DNA from: Kibdelosporangium philippinense
GTDB taxonomy: Bacteria > Actinomycetota > Actinomycetes > Mycobacteriales > Pseudonocardiaceae
Direction of reading: 5' to 3'
Assembly: GCF_021390435.2 (NCBI RefSeq)
Contig: NZ_JAJVCN010000002.1
Location: 1,426,001 to 1,490,000 of the forward strand
Length of the DNA: 64,000 bases
Shown here one piece after another: positions 34,333-42,897 of this stretch. Below the pieces are notes generated by a model. The model was not told where the DNA came from and did no database searches. It saw only the letters and a list, made by a program, of their open reading frames with translations. The translations under genes were made by a program, and so were the position numbers. Position 1 is the first letter of the stretch; each line of letters begins with the position of its first letter.

Positions 34333-34890
34333 GTGCCACGACCAAAGAGCCCACTGATCACCCGGGACGCGATCATGCGCGCAGCCCTGCACATCGTGGA
34401 CACGCAAGGCGCGGAAGCCCTCTCCACCAACCGAATCGCGGCAGAACTCGGCGTCAAGGGCCCATCGTTGTACAACCATGTCGCCAGCCGCGCCGAGATC
34501 ATCGACGGAATGCGCGAGCTTCTGCTCGCCGAGATGGACCTCGACCTGACAAATCTGCGCCCGTGGACCGTGGCCTGTGCGCGGTTCGCCCGGTCTTACC
34601 GGGCTTCGTTCGCCGCACATCCGCAGGTCGTGCCGCTGTTGGCCACCCAACCCATCGAATCGCCGGTGATCCTCGGGGCTTACGAGCAGGTCTTCGACGT
34701 GCTCAGGGAGGCAGGCTGGCCGGACGATGAACTGTTCCCGATGGTCCGGGCCGTGGAGTACGTCGCCATCGGCTCGGTGCTGGACCAGGTGGTCCGAACC
34801 CCGCAGGAGGCGGAGCGCGCCTTCGAGATCGGCCTGACGGCCATGCTCGCCGGTTTCGAGCAACGGCTGCTCGCCCGCCAGGTGCCCTGA
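34333..34890 (+). CDS. TetR family transcriptional regulator
   Basis: A 185-aa repressor. GTG 34333 follows AGGAG with 9 nt spacing. HTH at about residues 10-55 (ITRDAIMRAALHIVDTQGAEALSTNRIAAELGVKGPSLYNHVASRAEIIDGM), the arrangement of the TetR_C_1-like group with 'GVKGPSLYNHV'. The C-terminal domain (WTVACARFARSYRASFAAHPQVVPLLATQPIESP) resembles the TetR(D)-like ligand domain. It very likely binds the palindromes at 34274-34301 and controls the divergent amidase and itself. Confidence 0.9.
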   Translation: MPRPKSPLITRDAIMRAALHIVDTQGAEALSTNRIAAELGVKGPSLYNHVASRAEIIDGMRELLLAEMDLDLTNLRPWTVACARFARSYRASFAAHPQVVPLLATQPIESPVILGAYEQVFDVLREAGWPDDELFPMVRAVEYVAIGSVLDQVVRTPQEAERAFEIGLTAMLAGFEQRLLARQVP

Positions 34891-34915
34891 CCAGTAGATC
34901 CGCTCAGCCAAGCGA

Positions 34916-34975
34916 AAACTGTCGTACCCCTGCGGTAACGTAAAAATCAGGGGTCCCCCTGGGGAAATTGCTGTT
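34916..34975 (-). repeat. Dispersed intergenic hairpin repeat, copy C
   Basis: Reverse-strand copy of the elements at 13824 and 14234: on the minus strand it reads CAATTTCCCCAGGGGGACCC, then TGATTTTTACGTTACCG, then CAGGGGTACGACAGTTTT. It is 25 bp after a tetR gene, as copy A is after the aminopeptidase gene. Confidence 0.8.
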
Positions 34976-35235
34976 GCGATGGCGCACGCCCGCGTGTGTC
35001 ACAAGAGGCCCACGAGGCATCTGAGAGTCCACTGTGGACGCCAGATCGCCTCGGCAGTCACACCTGCTCCATCTATCTCACGTGTGACGCGGCGGGATGC
35101 CGTGAAGGCCACCCTAGCGGCGTTGAACGCCCCGAATCTTCCCCTCGCAACGGTCCACCACCCGCACGGGACCGGGGCACGTGCCACCCTGACCGCAGTC
35201 GCGGCAGCCGCCTCGGGAATTGCTGTTGCCACTGA

Positions 35236-35400
35236 AGCTGGCTGGAACGGCGACGTCGCTGGTGGAACAGCCGGATAAACGGCTGGCTGGAAACGGCTGG
35301 ATGTGGCTGGCCAGAAACTGGTGTCCCACTGACTGGATGTGGCGAGCCGGAAACGGTGACATCCCTGGTTGGAACGGCTGGCTGGAAGCAGGACCCGGAA
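35236..35400. repeat. Degenerate tandem repeat of GGCTGGAA units
   Basis: GGCTGGCTGGAA(A)CGG recurs at about 35237, 35280 and 35376, and a longer unit (GGAACGGCGACGTCGCTGG / GGAAACGGTGACATCCCTGG) is duplicated about 100 bp apart. Copies have diverged, so this is an old duplication. One frame is Trp-rich but its codon use does not look like a real gene. Confidence 0.55.
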
Positions 35401-35539
35401 ACGGCGAGAACCGCCGATTGTCGGACCCTTGTGGTTGACTTGAATCAAGGGCTCCCCTGGATGGCGGGGTTTGGCGGGTATTTGGCTGCGCGACTTTCGG
35501 GGCTGGACATGACCTTGGGTTGCGCGTAGGACGACGGGC

Positions 35540-36931
35540 ATGGGCACGAGAAGAACGTTCTTGTCCGCATCCATCGCCGCGGCCGCGGTGGCGACCACCG
35601 GTATCCCGGCTGGCGCCGAGCAACTGGGTGACCGCGGCCCGGGCAAGCCAATCAAGCCGCAGCCGCCGGACGCCGAGCTCAAGGCGATCCTGCGGGAGAT
35701 CGACGAGCGCCGGATCGAGGCGATCGTCCGCAAACTGGCCTCCTTCGGCACCAGGCACACCCTGTCCGCGCAGGATGATCCCGTTCGTGGCATCGGGGCG
35801 GCCCGTGACTGGATCTTCGCCGAGATGAGCAAATCGGCCAACCCGAACATGAAGGTCGAACTGCAGTCCTACATCCAGCAACCGGCCCCGCCCCGGATCC
35901 CCGAACCGGTCCGGATCACGAACGTGATGGCCACCCTGCGAGGAACGACATCGCCTGACCGCATCTACGTGGTCTCCGGCCACTACGACTCACGGTGTAC
36001 CGACGCGAACGACTTCACCAAGGACGCGCCGGGTGCGAACGACGACGCATCAGGCGTCGCGGTCTCCATGGAACTGGCGCGGATCATGTCGAAGCGTCGC
36101 CCCGAAGCGACAATTGTGTTCGCCGCCGTCGCGGGCGAAGAGCAAGGTCTGCACGGCGCAAGGCACATGGCGACACAGTTCAAAACCACGGGCGCGGATG
36201 TCCAAGCGATGTTCACCAACGACATCGTCGGCAGCAGCACGGCAGACGACGGCACGCGCGATCCACGAACGGTCCGGCTGTTCGCGGAAGGCGTGCCGAC
36301 GGCGGAGACCCCTGCCGAAGCCAACATCCGACGGTCTGTCGGCGGCGAGAACGACTCAACGTCACGCCAGCTGTCCCGGTTCGTTCGAAGCGTCGCGGTC
36401 AACGACGCGACCGGCATGAACGTGCGCGTGATCTACCGCAGGGACAGGTATCTGCGCGGCGGCGACCACATTCCGTTCCTTGAGCAGGCATATCCGGCCG
36501 CTAGGTTCACCGAGCCGAACGAGAACTACGCCCATCAGCACCAGGACGTCCGGGTGGAGAACGGCGTGCAGTTCGGTGATCTGCCGGAGTTCTGCGATTT
36601 TCCTTACATCGCAAGGGTTGCCAAGGTCAACGCGGCGACCTTGTGGTCGTTGGCGACGGGTCCTGGCACGCCGAAGGGTGTCCGGATCAACACATCCCGT
36701 CTCACCAACGAAACGGATCTGTTGTGGCAGCGTGGATCCGAGCCTGATCTCGGGGGTTACGAGGTTGTCTGGCGTGAGACCACAGCCCACGATTGGACGC
36801 ACTACATCGACGTCGGAGACGTCGCCGCGGCCGTGATCGACCTGTCGAAGGACAACGTGTTCTTCGGCGTCCGCGCCTATGACAAGGCCGGACGCCGCAG
36901 CCCAGTTGCCTTCCCGACACCGCAGTCCTGA
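35540..36931 (+). CDS. Secreted M28 family metallopeptidase with C-terminal beta domain
   Basis: A 463-aa zinc aminopeptidase-type enzyme. ATG 35540 begins a twin-arginine-like signal (TRRTFLSASIAAAAVATTGIPAGA), suggesting Tat export. Zinc ligands and active residues: His148 (VVSGHYDSR), Asp168/169 (GANDDASG), Glu200-Glu201 (VAGEEQGLHG), Asp228 (MFTNDIVGSS) and a late His in ENYAHQHQD (about 332). A C-terminal fibronectin III-like domain follows (SRLTNETDLLWQRGSEPDLGGYEVVWRET...VRAYDKAGRRSP, about 375-460). It likely trims peptides outside the cell, complementing the subtilases in this window. It ends at a bidirectional terminator. Confidence 0.92.
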   Translation: MGTRRTFLSASIAAAAVATTGIPAGAEQLGDRGPGKPIKPQPPDAELKAILREIDERRIEAIVRKLASFGTRHTLSAQDDPVRGIGAARDWIFAEMSKSANPNMKVELQSYIQQPAPPRIPEPVRITNVMATLRGTTSPDRIYVVSGHYDSRCTDANDFTKDAPGANDDASGVAVSMELARIMSKRRPEATIVFAAVAGEEQGLHGARHMATQFKTTGADVQAMFTNDIVGSSTADDGTRDPRTVRLFAEGVPTAETPAEANIRRSVGGENDSTSRQLSRFVRSVAVNDATGMNVRVIYRRDRYLRGGDHIPFLEQAYPAARFTEPNENYAHQHQDVRVENGVQFGDLPEFCDFPYIARVAKVNAATLWSLATGPGTPKGVRINTSRLTNETDLLWQRGSEPDLGGYEVVWRETTAHDWTHYIDVGDVAAAVIDLSKDNVFFGVRAYDKAGRRSPVAFPTPQS

Positions 36932-36934
36932 CGT

Positions 36935-36965
36935 TGGGCTCCCGGTGACTCGCGCCGGGAGCCCA
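36935..36965. terminator. Bidirectional terminator hairpin
   Basis: Perfect 11-bp arms TGGGCTCCCGG / CCGGGAGCCCA with a 9-nt loop, between the convergent M28 peptidase and SARP/NB-ARC genes. Confidence 0.85.
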
Positions 36966-39947
36966 TTATCCAGTCGTGAACCGGGCGGGCGGGTGTTGCA
37001 GGGATTCGGTCCGTTCTGCCGGGATCAGGGCGACCGCAGGGATCTCCGCCAGCCGTTCGCGGATGCCTGTCGCGGCCTGATGGTCGTCCATCGCTTCGAA
37101 CAGGCTGAGCGCGAGTGTCCATGACTCCGCCGCTTCTTCATGCCTCGCCTGCCGGTGCATCAGTTCCGCGATCATCCGGTGCGCCTGTGCCTTGCCGCGG
37201 ATGTCGAAGGCGCCTCGGCAATGCGTGAGCGCACGGCGTGCGCACTGTTCAGCGGCCTGGTAGTCCTCTTGGCTAACGTGGATCACGGCCAGCACGTTGT
37301 ATGCCGCGCCCAACGGGCCCAAGTCGTTGTGATCGTGGGTCTCGAGTGCGCGTAGGCAATAGTCCTTCGCTTCGGCCAACGCGCCACGCTCCGCGTGGAT
37401 CGCCGCGAGTTCGATGAACGCGCGGCCCTTCGTGTGTGTGTCACCGATCCGCTCCGCGCACCAGACCGTTTCCCGCCCGGCTTCTGTTGCGTCGGTGAGG
37501 TTTCCACTCCTGCGGTACGTCTCCGTAAGCCGGGACAGCGCGAGGGCTTCCTCCCCGGCCGCACGAAGGCGTTGAAACGCCCGCAGCGCGGACAGCTGCA
37601 GTTCGATGGCACGACGGAAGTCACGCTGCTCGACCGCGAGCATGCCAAGCCGCATATCCGTGGCAGCCATCCCGACCGGATCGTTGACCTGGTTGAACAT
37701 TGTCCGTGCGGTCTGCAAACTGTCCGTGGCGGCGTCGAACTGCCGCAAAGCCAATTGGTGGAAGCCGAGGTTCCCCCAACTACACGCCTCTTCGAACAGA
37801 TCACCGGCGATCCGCGCGGACCGCACCGCGATCCGCAGCGCGGCAACCACATCGAGCCCATGTCCGAGTCGTTGGAAGATCTCGCCGATCACGCTGGGCA
37901 TCTGCATCGCGAAGTGGTGATGCCCTCGTGCGGCGGCGTATCGGATGAGCTCGTTGATGTTCGCTCGTTCACGGTGAGCCCACCGCGACACGGTTTCCTT
38001 GTCAGTGAACTTGATCGGCGCTACGCCGGCGACCGATGGACCGGTGTCGACCGCCATACGATGAGGGATGACGAGCCGGTCGGCGTTCTGGGCGCTGGAG
38101 AGATAGAAGTCGAACAGGCGGCGCTCCGCCGCCGGTGTTTCGTCTGCTTCCGCTGCCAGTTCGTGGGCATAACGCCGGAGCAGGTCGTGCAGCCGGTACC
38201 GGGTGAGTGATTCGGGCTGGCTGACCATGTGGAAATCGACAAGGGCATCCAGGTCCCCCTGGATCTGTTTGCGGTCCTGCCCGGTCAGCGCGGCAGCGGC
38301 CTCGACGCTGACATCCGGGCCAGGGTGTACCCCCAACAACCGGAACACCCGCTGTTCAGCAGGCCGCAAGGCGTTGTAGGACCAACCCAGCGCAGCGCGC
38401 ACGCTGCCCTCCGCGCCGCGTCCGCCAAGGCCGAGCATGGTGTGCTCGTCACGTAGCTCGTCAGCGAACTCGGCCAATGCGACGCCAGGTCTGCTGCGGG
38501 TGCGCTCTGCGACGATCCGCAGGACGAGCGCGATTCCTCCACACAGCGCCACGAGGTCGCTGGTCGCTGTTACCTCGGCCAAGGCGCGCGGCCCGAGCCA
38601 CGTGGTCAGCCACGCTTTTCCTTCGGCGTACGTCAACGGCTGGACCGGGACTGTCGATGCGCCCCTGCGCACCAAATCGGGCAACCGGGACCTGCTGGTG
38701 ACCAGGACAGTGCAGGTGCTGAGGCAGTCGAGTAGCTGGCGGATCTGGTTGTGGTCCCGGACGTTGTCGAGGACCACGAGGGCACGTTTCCCGCTGAGCA
38801 GGCCGCGGAGTTTGGCCTTGCGGCCCATCGGAGACGCCATGGCTTCGGCTGAAAGCCCCAGCGTCGCAAGGAACTCATCGACCACTTCGGACTCGTGCAC
38901 CGGGTGCCCTTCGCCGAATCCGTTCAGGTCGCGGTAAAGCCGGCCGCCGGGGTAGCGATCTGCGGCCAGGTGCGCCCACCGCACCGCGAGTGCCGTCTTG
39001 CCGACGCCGGGATCTCCGGACAAGACCACGATCGTCGGCGTCGGCACACCGTCCGAGGCCGTGGTCACCCGGTCGAGTTCCCGCACCAACGATTCCCTGC
39101 CGAAGAAGTCGTTCACGTCGTGCGGTAGCGAATACGGCGCCTCAGCAGGCTGTGGTGGCGCCGGCGGCGTTGGCAACACGATTCGCTGGTCATGCTTGCG
39201 CGCCAGCAACTCGTTCTGGAACCGCGTAAGCTCGTCCGCCTCGTCGAGGCTGCCCTCGTTTTTCAGCCGCTTGCGCTGATCCAGATAGAAACTGTCCGCT
39301 TCGCCGAAGCGGCGTGCCCCATGCTGTGCGGCGAGGCGGTGTTTGAGCATGGTCAGGTTCTGCCGGAGCTCAACGGGCAGTTCCGCCAGCCTGCGCAACA
39401 CCTGCTCGTGTTCGCCGAGCACGCTCAAACAGGTGAACAGTGCGCTGTGCGCCGGGATGAGATGCTCGGATATCGCCATATGGCGCCAATTGGCCGCACG
39501 TTCGCCATGCAGATCCGGAATGGGAGTGCCCGTCCACAGATCGTCGACGGCGGATGTCAGCTCTCGCACGGCATTGGCGTGATCGCCTTGCCGCACGGCC
39601 GAGCGGGCCTTTTCCGCTCTGCGGCAGAACTCGTGGAAGTCGATCTCTTCGCGGTCAACGTCGAGCCGGTAACTGCCGTTGCGGTAGAAGATCCGGGGTG
39701 GCAGGTTCATCCGCGCTAGCCCGGCGACAATCCGCTTCTTGTACGTCGACAACGCGCCGGATGGATCATCAGGCGCCTTCCCGACCGGCCAGATCCAGTC
39801 GGTCAGTTCGGTGACCGAGACCGGTTCCCGCGCCCGCAGCAGCAGGACGGAGAACATTCCCCGTGGTTTGGCGTGCACCCAGTCGGTTTCGAAGTGGTCA
39901 TGGATGCGTACAGCGGGCACGGCTAATATCCTGAAATTGATCTCCAC
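36966..39947 (-). CDS. SARP-type regulator with NB-ARC and TPR domains (AfsR-like)
   Basis: A 993-aa regulator. GTG 39947 (VEINFRILAVPAVRIHDHF) is chosen since GAGGGG lies just upstream and the OmpR-like DNA-binding domain then starts as in SARPs. Domains: winged helix (1-97), bacterial transcriptional activation domain (about 98-245), NB-ARC ATPase with Walker A GDPGVGKT (311-318) and Walker B KRALVVLDNV (about 402), then TPR repeats (about 680-970). Length and order match AfsR-type proteins, which act as ATP-dependent activators. It is divergent from the UDP-sugar dehydrogenase operon and likely regulates it. A second NB-ARC/TPR protein without a DNA-binding domain lies on the other side of that operon. 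Confidence 0.93.
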   Translation of the reverse strand: MEINFRILAVPAVRIHDHFETDWVHAKPRGMFSVLLLRAREPVSVTELTDWIWPVGKAPDDPSGALSTYKKRIVAGLARMNLPPRIFYRNGSYRLDVDREEIDFHEFCRRAEKARSAVRQGDHANAVRELTSAVDDLWTGTPIPDLHGERAANWRHMAISEHLIPAHSALFTCLSVLGEHEQVLRRLAELPVELRQNLTMLKHRLAAQHGARRFGEADSFYLDQRKRLKNEGSLDEADELTRFQNELLARKHDQRIVLPTPPAPPQPAEAPYSLPHDVNDFFGRESLVRELDRVTTASDGVPTPTIVVLSGDPGVGKTALAVRWAHLAADRYPGGRLYRDLNGFGEGHPVHESEVVDEFLATLGLSAEAMASPMGRKAKLRGLLSGKRALVVLDNVRDHNQIRQLLDCLSTCTVLVTSRSRLPDLVRRGASTVPVQPLTYAEGKAWLTTWLGPRALAEVTATSDLVALCGGIALVLRIVAERTRSRPGVALAEFADELRDEHTMLGLGGRGAEGSVRAALGWSYNALRPAEQRVFRLLGVHPGPDVSVEAAAALTGQDRKQIQGDLDALVDFHMVSQPESLTRYRLHDLLRRYAHELAAEADETPAAERRLFDFYLSSAQNADRLVIPHRMAVDTGPSVAGVAPIKFTDKETVSRWAHRERANINELIRYAAARGHHHFAMQMPSVIGEIFQRLGHGLDVVAALRIAVRSARIAGDLFEEACSWGNLGFHQLALRQFDAATDSLQTARTMFNQVNDPVGMAATDMRLGMLAVEQRDFRRAIELQLSALRAFQRLRAAGEEALALSRLTETYRRSGNLTDATEAGRETVWCAERIGDTHTKGRAFIELAAIHAERGALAEAKDYCLRALETHDHNDLGPLGAAYNVLAVIHVSQEDYQAAEQCARRALTHCRGAFDIRGKAQAHRMIAELMHRQARHEEAAESWTLALSLFEAMDDHQAATGIRERLAEIPAVALIPAERTESLQHPPARFTTG

Positions 39948-40251
39948 CAGCGCTTCCCCTCGCTGGTCGGGCCTTCGGACAATTCTCCATTCTGCCGTCA
40001 TCCGTGCAGACGTCACTAGCTGGACATGGAATCCGAAATCGCCTCGTTACGTGTCGTTGCAATGACCCGGCCGATGAAACCTTTTTGTCCCTTCGGTGTC
40101 TCAAGCCGACCATCTGCCAATCGCATGTCTTCGAGTCAGCCGGTATGACCTGCGGTTTCCTCGAAATGTCTTGATCGTGTCAGCAGGATGACCCACATCG
40201 GCAGGCAACCTCGCTGTTGACCGGGACCTGCCCGGACAGGAGGAGGCTGAA
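39948..40251. promoter_or_regulatory. Divergent promoter region with a long direct repeat
   Basis: About 300 bp between the SARP gene and the UDP-sugar dehydrogenase operon, without a supported gene. It contains two similar direct repeats, ATGTCTTCGAGTCAGC (40125-40140) and ATGTCTTGATCGTGTCAGC (40166-40184), 41 bp apart (about four helix turns), a plausible SARP binding pattern. Confidence 0.45.
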
Positions 40252-41415
40252 GTGGATTTCGACGTAGTGGTGGTCGGAATGGGCTACACAGGTCTGCGGA
40301 TGGCGGTAGCGGCGGCGCGCAAAGGACTTGTTGTGGCAGGTGTCGACAGCTCGGCCGACCGGATCGAGGAGATCGAGGCTGGTGTACCTGGCTGTGGGCG
40401 TACCACGGTAGACGAGGTCGAACTCGCCGCACTGCTGGCCGGGCCATTGCGGCTGCGCGCGGGTGACATTCCACGGGCTCCGGTTTACATGCTGTGTGTG
40501 CCGAGCAGAGATCTTGTCGCCGCCGTCGACTCGGTCGCCGATCTGCTTCGCGCCGGTGATCTGGTCGTCGTGCAAAGCACCTGTCCATTTGGAATGGTCG
40601 ACGACATTGTGATTCCGCGATTGCGTTCTTCCGGTGCGATCCATGTCGTCCATTCACCGGTTCGGATCAACCCAGGGCATGCACCCGGAGTAGTCGTGCC
40701 ACGGATCGTCGCGGGCGCGACACCCGACGCGCTGACCGAGGGCCTTCGTTTTCTGAGCCAATTGGACGAGGAAGTGATTCCGGTGCGGTCGATCAAGGTC
40801 TCGGAATTGACCAAGATCTTCGAGAACACTTTCCGGCTCGTCAACATTTCTTTGGTGAATGAACTGGCTGCGGTGTGCCGGGAGTCCGAAGTGGACGTCA
40901 CCGACGTGCTGGCCGCCGCGCGATCCAAACCATACGGTTTTCTCCCGCACACCCCCGGCGCTGGAGCGGGCGGCGACTGCATACCGGTGTGTGCGGAGTT
41001 CTTCGCTGCCGCGGCCAATCGGCACGGTGTCAAGGCAAGGACGGTCGAGGCGGCTGTAGAGGTGAACGACGCCATGCCCAAGGAGATCCTGCGCCGAATC
41101 CCCGTGCGCGGCAGGCGAGTGCTGGTCGCCGGAATCTCGTACAAGCCTGACGTGGCCGACGTGCGGAGGTCCGCCGCGGTCCGGATCGTTGAGGAACTCA
41201 GGGCGGAAACTGAAGTGTCCTACCACGATCCGTATGTGCCGAGCCTTCGTCTGTCTGATGGAACGCAGTTGCGCAGCGAGGCGATTCGCCCGGCCATCGC
41301 GGACCTCGTCCTGCTCGTCACCAAGCATCGAGGGATGGACTTGGCGGGGTTCGGCGCACCGATCATCGACTGCTCGGGTGGCATTCCATCCATTGTGGAG
41401 GTTCAGAATGTATGA
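40252..41415 (+). CDS. UDP-glucose/GDP-mannose dehydrogenase family protein
   Basis: A 387-aa NAD-dependent enzyme of the UDP-sugar dehydrogenase family. GTG 40252 follows AGGAGG by 5 nt. Rossmann motif VVGMGYTGLRMA (8-19), VQSTCPFG (108-114), the active-site Lys188 (ELTKIFENTFRLVNISLVNEL) and catalytic Cys243 (GAGGDCIPV) are present, as is the C-terminal KPDVADVR motif. The conserved SPERI motif reads SPVRINPG, so the usual Glu is Val137. It is also short for the family (usual 420-440). First gene of a three-gene operon; 8-bp overlap with the next gene. The product could be a UDP-uronate or a related sugar acid, or catalysis may be altered (inference). Confidence 0.88.
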   Translation: MDFDVVVVGMGYTGLRMAVAAARKGLVVAGVDSSADRIEEIEAGVPGCGRTTVDEVELAALLAGPLRLRAGDIPRAPVYMLCVPSRDLVAAVDSVADLLRAGDLVVVQSTCPFGMVDDIVIPRLRSSGAIHVVHSPVRINPGHAPGVVVPRIVAGATPDALTEGLRFLSQLDEEVIPVRSIKVSELTKIFENTFRLVNISLVNELAAVCRESEVDVTDVLAAARSKPYGFLPHTPGAGAGGDCIPVCAEFFAAAANRHGVKARTVEAAVEVNDAMPKEILRRIPVRGRRVLVAGISYKPDVADVRRSAAVRIVEELRAETEVSYHDPYVPSLRLSDGTQLRSEAIRPAIADLVLLVTKHRGMDLAGFGAPIIDCSGGIPSIVEVQNV

Positions 41416-42607
41416 GCGGTGGGTTCGCGGGGCGATCGGTCAGGATTCGGACTTGTGGGTCACGCTGGCAGGTTGCCGGAAGGTGCTGGTGATGGTCCCG
41501 ACTGTCACTGCAGGCACGCGCCTGACCGACGTGCTGACATTGTTGCGCGGCGACAGGCGAATCCAGACCTTGTACACAGTGCCCGAGACATTCGAGACTT
41601 GGCATGGCGCAGCCGAATTCACAGCTGCCACCGGCGGCTTGGTGGTTCCCTGGCACCAGGCAGTCAACCAGAACTTCGATCTGGTGCTCGCGGCGACCAT
41701 GACCGGCCTTGATCAGGTGCGCGGCCAGGTCATGCTGCTCCCGCACGGTGCCGGCAGCCTGATGTCGCGCAAGTACTCGCCCTGGGCAGGCCGCTCAGCG
41801 AGACCCCACACCGGTCTTGCCAGAGAAACCCTGACCAAGCGGGGAAAGCTACTCCTGTCCGCGTTGGCGTTGACTCACGATGACGAGCTGCGCGTGTTGC
41901 GCCGGACGTGCCCGGAAGCATTGCCAGTGGCCGTGGTCGCAGGAGACATCTGCTACGACCGAATGGTCGTGAGTATGTCCCGGTATCCGGAGTACCGGGA
42001 AGCGCTGGGTGTGGCAGCCGACCAGACTTTGGTGACAATCAGTTCGACCTGGTCGACAGACTCGATATTCGGCCGGCAACCCGACCTGTGTCGCGACGTT
42101 GTGCGGGAGGTCGCGGACTCAGGACATCGGGCGGCGCTGGTGCTGCACCCTCATGTTTGGGCTGCACACGGCAAGTGGCAGATCCACTCGTGGCTCGCCG
42201 AGTGCTTGGATAACGGATTGCTACTCATCCCTCCGCAAGAAGGATGGCAGGCGGCGATAGTGGCCAGCGACTACGTGGTCGGTGACTTCGGATCCACCAC
42301 CCAGTACGCCGCCGCCATCGGCAAGCCCGTCACGTTGGCCACCTTCCCCGATCACAAGATCCGGTCGGGTAGCCTCGCGCACCGCTTGGCGAAGCTCGCG
42401 CCCCGGTTGGATGTCCGGCAGCGGTTGCTTCCACAGCTGCGGCAGGCCAACCCACATGCCGAGCAGGTTGCGTGCTGGATGTCATCGCGCCAAGGTCGGT
42501 CAGCTTCGATCCTGCGGCACACTATGTACCAGCTGCTCCAGTTGACGGAGCCAAAGCAGCCTGCGGCGTTGCCGCCGGTGCCGTCACCTTGCCCGGTGCC
42601 GTCATGA
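41408..42607 (+). CDS. GT-B-like protein resembling CDP-glycerol/glycosyl transferases, function unknown
   Basis: A 399-aa protein whose start overlaps the preceding stop by 8 bp. No signal peptide. The second half (ISSTWSTDSIFGRQPDL, LVLHPHVWAAHG, LLLIPPQEGWQAAIVASDYVVGDFGSTTQYAAAIGKPVTLATFP) looks like the nucleotide-binding half of GT-B-fold enzymes such as CDP-glycerol phosphotransferases or UDP-GlcNAc epimerases: a His-containing strand, then a DxGS-type loop. The first half has LLPHGAGSLMSRKYSPW, again reminiscent of acceptor-side loops. I cannot assign a specific reaction. Being co-transcribed with a UDP-sugar dehydrogenase-like gene it may use that product. Confidence 0.7.
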   Translation: MYERWVRGAIGQDSDLWVTLAGCRKVLVMVPTVTAGTRLTDVLTLLRGDRRIQTLYTVPETFETWHGAAEFTAATGGLVVPWHQAVNQNFDLVLAATMTGLDQVRGQVMLLPHGAGSLMSRKYSPWAGRSARPHTGLARETLTKRGKLLLSALALTHDDELRVLRRTCPEALPVAVVAGDICYDRMVVSMSRYPEYREALGVAADQTLVTISSTWSTDSIFGRQPDLCRDVVREVADSGHRAALVLHPHVWAAHGKWQIHSWLAECLDNGLLLIPPQEGWQAAIVASDYVVGDFGSTTQYAAAIGKPVTLATFPDHKIRSGSLAHRLAKLAPRLDVRQRLLPQLRQANPHAEQVACWMSSRQGRSASILRHTMYQLLQLTEPKQPAALPPVPSPCPVPS

Positions 42608-42897
42608 ACGTGAGTCGGTTGGCGGATGTCGTGGTACGCACGGCTCCAACTCGCGCCGCAGCCAATGAGATTGCCGAATTGCTGCTTGCTGATTTGCCTG
42701 GATGCGTTCTGGTGGTCGTCGATGTCGTCGGGGCGGGAGTGCTTCTCGCGGCGCGGCCAACCCAGCGAGTGCTCGTTGTGCCGGGCGACGTTCTGCGAAT
42801 CGCCGCGGTTGGCTATGAATCACTTTTGCGTGGCGAGGGAAGACTGGAAAGCCTGGCCGACAGTTCCTCGGCCTTGGGATCCCCACCACGGGAGTAG
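42604..42897 (+). CDS. Small protein of unknown function, third gene of sugar operon
   Basis: A 97-aa protein. ATG 42604 overlaps the stop of the previous gene (ATGA), a sign of coupling, and codon use is normal for the region. It reads as alternating strands and helices (ADVVVRTAPTRAAANEIAELLLADLPGCVLVVVDVVGAGVLLAARPTQRVLVVPGDVLRIAAVGYESLL), with two hydrophobic strands but no clear signal peptide. The last 28 codons overlap the convergent NB-ARC gene by 85 bp. No family recognised. Confidence 0.6.
   Translation: MNVSRLADVVVRTAPTRAAANEIAELLLADLPGCVLVVVDVVGAGVLLAARPTQRVLVVPGDVLRIAAVGYESLLRGEGRLESLADSSSALGSPPRE

Larger units (their letters stand above)
34891..35539. other. Noncoding region with repeat copy C and a degenerate GGCTGG tandem tract
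   Basis: About 650 bp between tetR and the M28 peptidase gene. I find no well-supported gene. It holds the inverted third copy of the hairpin repeat (34916-34975), a related GCCGTGAAGGCCACC block at 35098, and a degenerate tandem tract of GGCTGGAA/GGCTGGCTGG units at about 35236-35400. Confidence 0.6.
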
